From assembly GCA_028282595.1 (NCBI GenBank), contig JANQHQ010000014.1, forward strand, positions 1 through 64,000: a stretch of DNA of 64,000 nt, written 5' to 3'. Below the pieces are notes generated by a model. The model was not told the DNA's origin. It worked only from the letters and a program-made list of their open reading frames with translations, and made no database searches. Position numbers and translations under genes: made by a program. This document shows, one piece after another, positions 8,899 to 15,854 of the stretch (the stretch's first letter is position 1; each line of letters begins with the position of its first letter). The DNA is from Chlorobium sp. (GTDB lineage: Bacteria > Bacteroidota > Chlorobiia > Chlorobiales > Chlorobiaceae).

Positions 8899-9633
8899 TC
8901 AGTGGGGCTGTCCCGTGGGACGAATGAGTACCTGATTCACATCCACATGCTCCGGCTGGTTCAGTGTGTACATGACTCCCGCCGCGACATCCTCCGGTTT
9001 CAGTTCCGGCGTGCCCGGCTTCGGCACGGGACCCCAGAACGGGGTGTCGACGACTCCCGGTTCGATGAGCGTGACGCGTATGCCGGTGCCGACCATCTCG
9101 TTCCGGACCGCCTGTGCGATACCGGTAACGGCCCATTTGGTGGCGGAATAGAGGTTGCGGATGGAGGTGATATGACCGACGACCGAGCCGGTGATCAGGA
9201 AGTGTCCCCGCGTTTTTACCAGCTCCGGCAGGGTCAGGCGGGCGGTTGCGGCTGCGCCGTAGACGTTGGTCAGCACCATGTCCTTCCATTCGTCGGGTTT
9301 GTCCGTTCCCCCGTAGAACGGTGATCCCCTGGAGAAGCCGGCGTTTGCGAAGACCGCGTCAAGCCTGCCGTAGCGTTCGAGCGTAAGCTGGATCATGCGC
9401 TCCTGGGACGCCCAGTCCGAAACGTCGCAGGTGACGGCAAAGGCCCGGTCGCCGATTTCGTTCCCGAGGGTTTTGAGGCGGGCGGTAGAGCGCGCGGCGA
9501 GGACGACGTTCCAGCCTTCGGCGGCGGCCATTTTCGCTGTTGCAGCGCCGATGCCGGTCGATGCGCCCGTAATGAGAAATACCTTCCCTGTTTTCATTGA
9601 GGCGTGTCTGTTGAGGATTGCTTCCGTTGCCAT
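8899..9633 (-). CDS. Short-chain dehydrogenase/reductase (SDR)
   Basis: A classical SDR of 244 aa. It has the cofactor motif ITGASTGIG (about residues 21-29), an Asp in the CDVSDW position, the NAG-type segment VFANAGF, a catalytic serine in LITGSVVG and YSATK (Tyr-x3-Lys). The later EPGVVDTPFW matches the family's PG motif. The arginine after the second strand (AARST) suggests NADP(H). A second start at 9597 (MKTGKV) would place the glycine motif at the usual distance, so the first 12 residues may not be translated. Substrate unknown. Confidence 0.85.
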   Translation of the reverse strand: MATEAILNRHASMKTGKVFLITGASTGIGAATAKMAAAEGWNVVLAARSTARLKTLGNEIGDRAFAVTCDVSDWASQERMIQLTLERYGRLDAVFANAGFSRGSPFYGGTDKPDEWKDMVLTNVYGAAATARLTLPELVKTRGHFLITGSVVGHITSIRNLYSATKWAVTGIAQAVRNEMVGTGIRVTLIEPGVVDTPFWGPVPKPGTPELKPEDVAAGVMYTLNQPEHVDVNQVLIRPTGQPH

Positions 9634-9819
9634 GTTTCTATGTTATCGGTTTTGGCGTTATGGTGCAAGGGGAGGGAGCGTTCGGGAGCCCCCGGACCCG
9701 CCGCCCGCAATGAATTTTCTTACGGTAAATGACGTTGTTGATGGAAACGGCGGGCTTTTTACCATCACCGCCGTGCACGGCTGCCGTCACTGCCGCGCCC
9801 GGCAGAATCACTGCTTCCC

Positions 9820-11523
9820 ATGCGCCACTATGTGAACGACGTTTCCATCGTGTTCGGCGGAGCTGCCGGGCAGGGTGTTCAGACCATCGCCGACGGCGTG
9901 GTGACCGTTCTGAAAAGAAACGGTTACCATGTTTTCGCATGCACGGAGTTCATGTCCCGCATCCGCGGAGGCAGTAATTCGACCGAGGTAAGAGTGACCG
10001 CGGAGAAACGCAGGGCTTATGTGCACAGGATCGATTTTCTCTTTGCCCTTAATGAAGAGGCGATCGATCATCTCCACGAGCGTATCGACGACGATACGCT
10101 CGTTTTCGTTGAAAAAAGCCTGATGAAAAGGAGCGCGGACGACGCCCGTTTCATCGACACGCCGCTTGCGGAGTTCGCGAAAGAGGCGGGCAAGGCTATT
10201 TTTTCCAGCACGGTCGCCGTCGGCGTGGCGCTCGGCCTCCTCGGCGTCGCTCCGGACAGTTTTTTCGACTATCTCGCCGAGCAGTTCGCCCCGAAAGGGG
10301 AAGCGGTGGTCGAAAGCAACAGAAAAGCGGCCGGACTCGGTTACGGTTTCGGGCGCGAGGTCGCTGAAAGGGAGAACATCCGGGTCGATCTGGAGCCCGC
10401 CGGAGGGACAAAGGACGCTCTCCTGCTCGACGGGAACGCCGCCATGGGAATCGGCGCGGTTGCCGCCGGATGCTCGTTCATCTCTTCCTACCCCATGTCC
10501 CCCGGGACGGGTCTTCTGACGTTTCTCGCGCAGAAATCGAACGATTTCGACATCGTCGTGGACCAGGCTGAAGACGAGATCGCGGCCATCAACGCCGCGC
10601 TCGGCGCCTCCTATGCCGGAGCTCGGGCGCTCGTGACCACCTCGGGAGGCGGATTCTCGCTCATGGAGGAGGGCGTCAGCCTCGCCGGCGTCACGGAAAC
10701 GCCGGTCGTGGTGCATATCGGGCAGCGTCCGGGTCCCGCCACCGGCCTGCCCACCCGCACGGAGCAGGCGGATCTCAATCTCGCCCTGTATGCCGGACAC
10801 GGGGAATTTTCGCGGGTTATTTTCGCGCCGGGTACCCTGGCGCAGGCGGTCGAAGCGGTGCAGCGCGCCTTCGACCTTGCCGAGAAGTTCCAGACGACGG
10901 CGTTCGTGCTGACCGACCAGTTTTTCCTCGATTCGGTCGCGCCGGTTGCCCGGACGGAGATCGTCCGGCTTCCGATCGAACGCTATATCGTAAAGACATC
11001 CGCGGACTACCGGCGGTACGCCTTTACCGGCGACGGCATTTCGCCGCGGGGCGTTCCCGGCAGGGGGGATGGCATCGTCAAGGCCGATTCCCACGAGCAC
11101 GACGAGAGCGGGCATCTGACGGAGAACTTCGGTATCCGCCACAGGATGGTCGAAAAAAGGCTGCGGCGTCTCGATGCGCTTGCATCCGAATCGCTCATGC
11201 CCGAAACCTTCGGCGACATCCGGTCCGCCGGGGCGGTCGTCGTCTGCTGGGGCTCCTCCAGGGGCGTGCTGGAAGAAGCGCTCGCTGTCGGCGGGCGGGA
11301 GGATATAGCCGGGCTGCATTTTTCCCAGCTCTTTCCGCTGCATCCCGCCGTGGAAGGAATGCTCGATGGAAAGCGCGTGCATGTGCTCGAAAACAACGCC
11401 ACCGGACAGTTCGCCGATCTTCTGCGGCGGGAGTTCGACGTAACGGTTTCAGGCAGAATACTCAAGGCGACCGGCGAGCCTTTCGCTGTCGAAGAGGTCG
11501 TCACAGCGCTCGAGGAGGTCTGA
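9820..11523 (+). CDS. korA: 2-oxoglutarate:ferredoxin oxidoreductase, alpha (gamma-alpha fused) subunit
   Basis: KorA works with KorB to carboxylate succinyl-CoA reductively to 2-oxoglutarate, using reduced ferredoxin, in the reductive TCA cycle. The 567-aa protein has an N-terminal gamma domain (about 1-190; FGGAAGQGVQT and MSRIRGGSNSTEVRV) and a C-terminal alpha domain (from about 205; GNAAMGIGAVAAGC, YPMSPGTGLL, ATGLPTRTEQADL). This arrangement fits Kor rather than the four-domain pyruvate synthase. korB starts directly after the stop, so the two are one transcription unit. The 186 bp upstream contain no gene. Confidence 0.93.
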   Translation: MRHYVNDVSIVFGGAAGQGVQTIADGVVTVLKRNGYHVFACTEFMSRIRGGSNSTEVRVTAEKRRAYVHRIDFLFALNEEAIDHLHERIDDDTLVFVEKSLMKRSADDARFIDTPLAEFAKEAGKAIFSSTVAVGVALGLLGVAPDSFFDYLAEQFAPKGEAVVESNRKAAGLGYGFGREVAERENIRVDLEPAGGTKDALLLDGNAAMGIGAVAAGCSFISSYPMSPGTGLLTFLAQKSNDFDIVVDQAEDEIAAINAALGASYAGARALVTTSGGGFSLMEEGVSLAGVTETPVVVHIGQRPGPATGLPTRTEQADLNLALYAGHGEFSRVIFAPGTLAQAVEAVQRAFDLAEKFQTTAFVLTDQFFLDSVAPVARTEIVRLPIERYIVKTSADYRRYAFTGDGISPRGVPGRGDGIVKADSHEHDESGHLTENFGIRHRMVEKRLRRLDALASESLMPETFGDIRSAGAVVVCWGSSRGVLEEALAVGGREDIAGLHFSQLFPLHPAVEGMLDGKRVHVLENNATGQFADLLRREFDVTVSGRILKATGEPFAVEEVVTALEEV

Positions 11524-11524
11524 C

Positions 11525-12385
11525 ATGACTACGACGTCGGCAAACCCTTTTCACATGCCGGGCAAGAATATGGGATGGTGCCCCGGCTGCGGCAACTACA
11601 AGCTGCTCGATTCGTTGAAGGAGGCCCTTCCGGAACTCGGCATCGATCCCCGGAACCTCGTCATCGTTTCGGGCATCGGCCAGGCGGCGAAAACTCCGCA
11701 GTACGTCAACGCGCACATGTTCAACGGTCTGCACGGCAGGGCGCTTCCGGCCGCGCTCGGCGTCAAGCTCTCGAACCGCAACCTGGTCGTCATCGCCGAG
11801 TCGGGAGACGGCTGCATGTACGGAGAGGGGGGTAACCACTTTCTGCACGCCATCCGGCGCAACTACGATATCACGGTCATCGTGCACGACAACATGGTTT
11901 ACGGGCTGACGAAGGGGCAGGCTTCGCCGACGTCGAGCATGGGCATGAAAACTCCCGTGCAGGTCAACGGCGTGATGCTCGAACCGTTCAACCCTCTCGC
12001 CGTTTCGCTCGCGCTCGACGCCCCCTTCGTGGCGAGGGCGAGCGTCGGCGACGGAGAGCGGACGAAGGAGATCATCAAGCAGGCGATCTCCTTCAGAGGG
12101 TTCGCCGTGGTGGATATATTCCAGCCCTGCGTGATCTTCAACAAGCTCAACACCTACCTCTGGTTCAAGGAAAACACCTACTACCTGCCGGACGAGTACG
12201 ACCCGACGGATCGCATCCAGGCGTTCGCAAAGGCGACCGAAACCGGAAAGCTGCCGCTCGGCATATTCTACCGCAAGGAGGGCCGCAAGGTTTACGAGGA
12301 TCTGCTCGGCATCACCGACACCCCGGCGTACGAGCACACGGTTTCCGAAGAGGCGTTCGAGAGGATGCTCGACGGATACCGGTGA
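11525..12385 (+). CDS. korB: 2-oxoglutarate:ferredoxin oxidoreductase, beta subunit
   Basis: The 286-aa subunit binds thiamine diphosphate and a 4Fe-4S cluster. It has WCPGCGNY with two cluster cysteines near the N-terminus, SGIGQAAKTPQYV, and the TPP/Mg motif ESGDGCMYGEGGNHFLHAIRRN. A further conserved cysteine lies in FQPCVIFN. Its start overlaps the korA stop region, so translation is likely coupled. The last codons sit in a 14-bp sequence (12370-12383) that recurs at 13109-13122, on the other side of a toxin-antitoxin cassette. Confidence 0.93.
   Translation: MTTTSANPFHMPGKNMGWCPGCGNYKLLDSLKEALPELGIDPRNLVIVSGIGQAAKTPQYVNAHMFNGLHGRALPAALGVKLSNRNLVVIAESGDGCMYGEGGNHFLHAIRRNYDITVIVHDNMVYGLTKGQASPTSSMGMKTPVQVNGVMLEPFNPLAVSLALDAPFVARASVGDGERTKEIIKQAISFRGFAVVDIFQPCVIFNKLNTYLWFKENTYYLPDEYDPTDRIQAFAKATETGKLPLGIFYRKEGRKVYEDLLGITDTPAYEHTVSEEAFERMLDGYR
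12370..12383 (+). repeat. Left 14-bp direct repeat flanking the TA cassette
   Basis: CGACGGATACCGGT spans the last codons of korB. The identical 14 bases lie at 13109-13122. There they are followed by AG, so the right copy also reads ...Tyr-Arg-TAG in the korB frame. The cassette between them therefore looks like an insertion that regenerated the end of korB. Confidence 0.75.
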
Positions 12386-12408
12386 CTTTGAAATATCAAG
12401 GAATAAGT

Positions 12409-12427
12409 TGTACAATTAGTTTGTACG
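12409..12427. promoter_or_regulatory. Putative YefM/Phd-type operator (paired TGTACR)
   Basis: TTGTACAA at 12408-12415 contains the palindrome TGTACA (12409-12414). A second half-matching TGTACG lies 13 bp further on (12422-12427). YefM antitoxins are known to bind palindromes with a TGTACA core placed upstream of their operon. The pair lies 33-51 bp before the antitoxin start, consistent with autorepression. An AT-rich stretch with TATGAT at 12449-12454 may be the -10 element. Confidence 0.5.
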
Positions 12428-12459
12428 GTTTTTTGCGGGCAAAAAAGATATGATATACG

Positions 12460-12693
12460 ATGGATACTATTGCGGTGAGCGAACTTCGATCCAATCTCAG
12501 AAAAGTGATTCTGCGTGTTGAACGTGGGGAAACGCTTGAGATTACATCGATGGGAAAAGTTGTGGCGCGCCTCGTTCCCCCGGAAAATGCGCAGCAGGAA
12601 GCAAGAAAAAAACTGAAGGATGTTGCCGGAACGGCAGTTCTGCACGATGTTCTTTCTCCTCTTGATGTGCAATGGGAGGCCGGGAAAGATTGA
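12460..12693 (+). CDS. Phd/YefM-family antitoxin
   Basis: A 77-aa antitoxin. The N-terminal half matches the Phd/YefM DNA-binding fold: MDTIAVSELRSNL, then VERGETLEITSMGKVVARLVPP. The charged C-terminal tail would neutralise the toxin. It overlaps the PIN toxin gene by 22 bp, as expected for a coupled type II module. YefM-type antitoxins pair with either RelE-type or PIN toxins; here the partner is PIN. The upstream TGTACA motifs suggest autoregulation. Confidence 0.85.
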   Translation: MDTIAVSELRSNLRKVILRVERGETLEITSMGKVVARLVPPENAQQEARKKLKDVAGTAVLHDVLSPLDVQWEAGKD

Positions 12694-13085
12694 TTGTAGC
12701 GGACACTCATGTGATATTATGGGACGCTCTGCGACCGGAGCTTCTCAGCCAAAAGGCTCGCGAAGCTTTTCAAAAAGCGAATCGTTCCGGCGGGATACTG
12801 TTCTGTTCCGTCTCGCTGTGGGAAATAGCCGTGCTTATGCAGAAGAAAAGGATTGAGGTCGGTGTTCCCTATATCGATTTCATTACGTTGCTTACGTCGG
12901 CCAACAAGTATGTTTTTCAGGAGATAACGCCCGAAATCGCCAGCCTTTCAACAACATTTTCCCCGGATATAACCAGCGATCCCGCTGATCGGATTATCAG
13001 CGCATCGTCTCTTGCGACAAAAGCGCCGCTTGTTACAGCCGACCGGAATCTCCTGCGAACGGAGCGGCTTCATACGATCTGGTAA
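12672..13085 (+). CDS. PIN-domain ribonuclease toxin (VapC-like)
   Basis: A 137-aa PIN protein. The acidic metal site is visible: VADTHVILWD (first Asp), SLWEIAVL (Glu), DPADRIISASS (Asp) and LVTADRNLL (Asp). PIN toxins cut tRNA or rRNA when freed from antitoxin. The start overlaps the antitoxin C-terminus. The whole cassette (about 12384-13109) lies between 14-bp repeats at the korB stop, which suggests acquisition as a unit. Confidence 0.88.
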   Translation: MGGRERLIVADTHVILWDALRPELLSQKAREAFQKANRSGGILFCSVSLWEIAVLMQKKRIEVGVPYIDFITLLTSANKYVFQEITPEIASLSTTFSPDITSDPADRIISASSLATKAPLVTADRNLLRTERLHTIW

Positions 13086-13108
13086 ATCGCAAGTTCCGGG
13101 AGAATACC

Positions 13109-13122
13109 CGACGGATACCGGT
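13109..13122 (+). repeat. Right 14-bp direct repeat flanking the TA cassette
   Basis: Identical to 12370-12383 (end of korB). Flanking bases differ beyond the repeat, apart from one shared C a few bases to the left. Confidence 0.75.
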
Positions 13123-13141
13123 AGATCATGGTTCAGGATTT

Positions 13142-13173
13142 GTAGGGGCGAATAAATAATCATTCGCCCGTAC
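13142..13173 (+). repeat. REP palindrome (GTAG foot)
   Basis: GTAGGGGCGAAT is followed after an AT-rich centre by ATTCGCCCGTAC. The hairpin is 14 bp from the end of the RAYT transposase gene. Related copies lie at 166-193 and 50909-50936. Confidence 0.75.
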
Positions 13174-13186
13174 CCCGTAACCGCAT

Positions 13187-13822
13187 TCACGATGTGTAAT
13201 CCGGATTCTCCAGGTCCAGCGCCCATTTCAGGGGATTACTTTCGATGTATTCCCTTGTCCCGTTCAGTTCCCGTTCGTTCCGTATCACCCGTTCGAAATA
13301 GTTGCGCTGCCATAATGTACCATTGAAAGGTATCCATCCATGTTTTCGTACACCCTGGATGTATCGGTTGGTTGTCATGGATTTGAATCGATGCACAACA
13401 TCCGGTAACGATAAACCAGGATTTTTCGTAGGGGCAGGCCCCTGTGCCTGCCCGTCTCCCGGTGAGCTTCCCGCGTTGTCGGTTGGCCTGACATCCGGGC
13501 AACCACGGGGGGTTACCCCTACGGTTGAGCCGGTAATGACGATGATACCGTGAACGTGATTCGGCATGACAACGAATTCGTCCGTTTCAATGCCGTGATA
13601 CGTTTCTGAAATTTCATCCCAGACGCGCTCGGTCATCCTTCCAGCATCGTTCAACACCATCTTTTCGCTCACGATATCCCCGAACAAACAGGCTTTATCT
13701 TTCGTGCACACAGTGACAAAATAGGCCCCTTCCAACGCGTAATTGTATTCCGCAAGGCGCAGGCTTTTGCGCTGGGGCAACGGATGTTTTCCGTTGCCGT
13801 CCTCCGGTAATTCGTGATTCAT
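13187..13822 (-). CDS. REP-associated tyrosine transposase (RAYT, Y1/HUH family)
   Basis: A 211-aa single-strand nuclease of the IS200-like family. The HUH motif is in VMPNHVHGIIV (near residue 88) and the catalytic Tyr is in RNERELNGTREYIESNP (about residue 192). The N-terminal YFVTVCTKDKACLFG is typical of RAYTs. About 32 residues in the middle (STVGVTPRG ... PAPTKNPG) are encoded by a REP-like composite repeat lying inside the frame (13427-13523). They read as low-complexity Pro/Gly sequence between the HUH domain and the conserved LPDVVHRFKS helix. RAYTs act on REP sequences such as those on both sides of this gene. Activity with the insertion is uncertain. Confidence 0.9.
   Translation of the reverse strand: MNHELPEDGNGKHPLPQRKSLRLAEYNYALEGAYFVTVCTKDKACLFGDIVSEKMVLNDAGRMTERVWDEISETYHGIETDEFVVMPNHVHGIIVITGSTVGVTPRGCPDVRPTDNAGSSPGDGQAQGPAPTKNPGLSLPDVVHRFKSMTTNRYIQGVRKHGWIPFNGTLWQRNYFERVIRNERELNGTREYIESNPLKWALDLENPDYTS
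13427..13523 (+). repeat. REP composite inside the RAYT reading frame
   Basis: It begins CGTAGGGGCAGGCC, with hairpin arms GGGCAGGC/GCCTGCCC, and ends GGTTACCCCTACGG, giving outward-facing GTAG feet at both ends. It is nearly identical to 13847-13988 except for a 45-bp internal segment missing here and five or so substitutions. It inserts in frame into the transposase. Confidence 0.85.
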
Positions 13823-13846
13823 GTCGTTATTGCATTATTAATTCCT

Positions 13847-14021
13847 CGTAGGGGCAGGCCCCCGTGCCTGCCCGGAATCGCGGACCTGCGGATTCACCCC
13901 GAATGCTCGTGCCTGCCCGTTTCCCGGTGAGCTTCCCGTGTTGTCGGTTGGCCTGATATCCGGGCAACCACGGGGGGTTGCCCCTACGGGAGGGCGGGCG
14001 GGTCTGCGTGCCCGCCCGATA
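13847..14021 (+). repeat. REP composite (BIME-like) plus GC hairpin
   Basis: Positions 13847-13988 are the longer copy of the composite at 13427-13523. The extra internal stretch is bounded by repeated GTGCCTGCCCG, consistent with slippage or recombination. A further hairpin, GGGCGGGC/GCCCGCCC (13993-14021), follows and may terminate the membrane-protein gene that ends at 14031. The region starts 25 bp upstream of the RAYT start. Confidence 0.8.
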
Positions 14022-14030
14022 CGGTTTCGC

Positions 14031-15053
14031 TCACCCCCGGCCGGAGCGGATGGTGCGCCAGGTGGTGAGCCAGAGGGCTCCGAGGCCGAGGAGGAGGCTC
14101 AGGAATCCGGCGAGCCAGCCGATGAAGGGGATGATCCCGAGGAGCCAGATCATCGCCAGGCCGAGCAGGAAGGGGCCGTAAAACGAGCCGGAGGCCGTTC
14201 CCCGGAGTTTTCCGGTGAGTTTCCGGCCGAGCCAGAGCGCGCTGTAAATCTGGCCGGTGAGCAGTGCGACGAGGTAGAGCAGTCCCCCGACCAGTCCCGC
14301 AGTGATGCCGACGAGGGTCATGATGGCGAGAGCTGTAAGGAGGGGGGCCGCGGCGAAAAAGACGAGGCCCGAGCCGATGGCGGCCCAGGGTGAATCGTCG
14401 AGGGTTTCGACCACCCGGTTGACGTGTTCGGGAAGGAGCGCGTGGAGCGCCATGCCGGTGAGGGCGATGCCGGCGAATGAGAGAATCCAGGTCGCCATGA
14501 CCGCGACGCGCGCCGCCTCGGCGATGTCGTCGCTCAATTCGGACCATTTTTCTTCGGGCGTTTCAAACGGACGCTCGGAAACGCTCCCTTCTATCGTCGC
14601 TCTGTCGAGTCCTTCGATCGAAGCCGCCGAAAAAGAGAAGTTCCCCCTGATGACTGTGGTTGAATCGAGTGTGATTCGTGCGGCTTTCAGTACGACGTCT
14701 CCTTCGAACGTGCCGGTGAGTTCGGCGTGAGCGGCATAGCATTCGAGCCTGCTTCGGAACGTGCCGTCGAGCAGGGCGCGCGCGGCGACGACGACGGTCG
14801 TGTCTTCGAATTCGCCTCCTGCATGTACGTTGACGCCGAGGATTTTCAGCGGCCGCTTCGCCCGGCCGTGCATGTCCACGTTGATTCCCGCCATGGACAG
14901 CGCTTTTTCGAGCGCCTTTTCCGCGCCGAACGAGACGTTTATACCTGTATGCCATCTCTGGTGATGGCCGTGGTGTTCCTGATAGGCGAATCCTCCGGAT
15001 GCGGCGAGGAGGCAGAAGAAGAGAATCGGGACGGTTTTCGTCAGCGTGCGCAT
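14031..15053 (-). CDS. Membrane protein with exported bactofilin-like domain
   Basis: A 340-aa protein with a signal peptide (about 1-23, FFCLLAASGGFA), a His-rich stretch, and then about 120 residues of short alternating strands (EFEDTTVVVAARALLDGTF, ELTGTFEGDVVLKAARI, IRGNFSFSAASIEG). These resemble the polymer-forming bactofilin/DUF8 beta-helix. The C-terminal third has four to five hydrophobic helices (about 190-330). A plausible topology is a periplasmic beta-helix anchored in the inner membrane. I do not recognise a named family for the whole protein. It follows the 15130-15687 gene by 76 bp on the same strand. Confidence 0.7.
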   Translation of the reverse strand: MRTLTKTVPILFFCLLAASGGFAYQEHHGHHQRWHTGINVSFGAEKALEKALSMAGINVDMHGRAKRPLKILGVNVHAGGEFEDTTVVVAARALLDGTFRSRLECYAAHAELTGTFEGDVVLKAARITLDSTTVIRGNFSFSAASIEGLDRATIEGSVSERPFETPEEKWSELSDDIAEAARVAVMATWILSFAGIALTGMALHALLPEHVNRVVETLDDSPWAAIGSGLVFFAAAPLLTALAIMTLVGITAGLVGGLLYLVALLTGQIYSALWLGRKLTGKLRGTASGSFYGPFLLGLAMIWLLGIIPFIGWLAGFLSLLLGLGALWLTTWRTIRSGRG

Positions 15054-15129
15054 GGGGAACTCCGGTCGTGTGATTGCTCTTGAAGTCGCCGCGGGTGATG
15101 CCGGAAATGCCCACGGCGGCCTTTGGGGC

Positions 15130-15687
15130 TTATTTCTGCATTTCGCGGATCTGTTCGATGATCTCCCTGTGCGGATGGGTGACGAGGTCGTCGTCGTGTT
15201 CGGGGAGCGTTACGTGCCTGGCGATGACCTCGAGCATTTTCTGGTCGAAATGTCCGGCGATGTCGAGCATGTGCAGGAGATGGTGCTGCAGTTCGTAGTG
15301 AATGAACTTTTCCGCACGGTGCTTTTTCATTTTCCCGATAATACGGGCCATGAGGGGATCGTCGAGGTTCTTCGAGACCTCGCTGAAATATTCCAGCGGG
15401 AGGTCGTTGGCGTACCCGGTTGCCTGGTCGACGCTCATTTTCCGGCAGACCCCGGCCGCGATGGCAGGCCGTATGTGCTCGACCATGAGCGGGATGACGA
15501 CGAAGTGCGGGATGTACTTGACGATCATGGCGATCGCCTGGTAGAGCTCGTCGAGTCCGTCGGTTTTCGATCTTACGCTGTTCTCGATGTAGGCGAACAC
15601 CTGCTTCTGCTGCGCGGGTTCAAGCTCCCGCAGCGCTTCGGGCACCGGAATTTCCGTCCATTCCAGCACGACTTCCGATTCGGTCAT
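15130..15687 (-). CDS. Hypothetical protein, 185 aa
   Basis: A soluble, mostly helical, acidic protein that I do not recognise. It has no signal peptide or membrane segment. Features are a His-rich motif (HYELQHHLLHMLDIAGHF, about residues 134-151), a late EHDDD patch and repeated short helices with charged faces. The histidines and acidic residues could bind metal, but no known site is evident. It may form an operon with the bactofilin-like membrane protein downstream. It is divergent from the ABC-F gene across 167 bp. Confidence 0.6.
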   Translation of the reverse strand: MTESEVVLEWTEIPVPEALRELEPAQQKQVFAYIENSVRSKTDGLDELYQAIAMIVKYIPHFVVIPLMVEHIRPAIAAGVCRKMSVDQATGYANDLPLEYFSEVSKNLDDPLMARIIGKMKKHRAEKFIHYELQHHLLHMLDIAGHFDQKMLEVIARHVTLPEHDDDLVTHPHREIIEQIREMQK

Positions 15688-15854
15688 GTGGTGTTGTTTT
15701 CGTGTGACTCCAAGGCACCTCTATAAGAACAGTTTACAAAAAAAACGAACATTGTCGATCTCTTCCGCCGGAGGTCCGGGAGGTGGAGATATGCGTGCAA
15801 TGGTCTATATTCCCACACCAGAGGAGTTTTTGAAGCAACGGTTTCCGGCAAAAA

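Noticed and set aside
9808..11382. 524-aa minus-strand open frame opposite korA
   Set aside because: Antisense shadow of a GC-rich real gene; no recognisable motifs, while korA motifs are complete on the plus strand.
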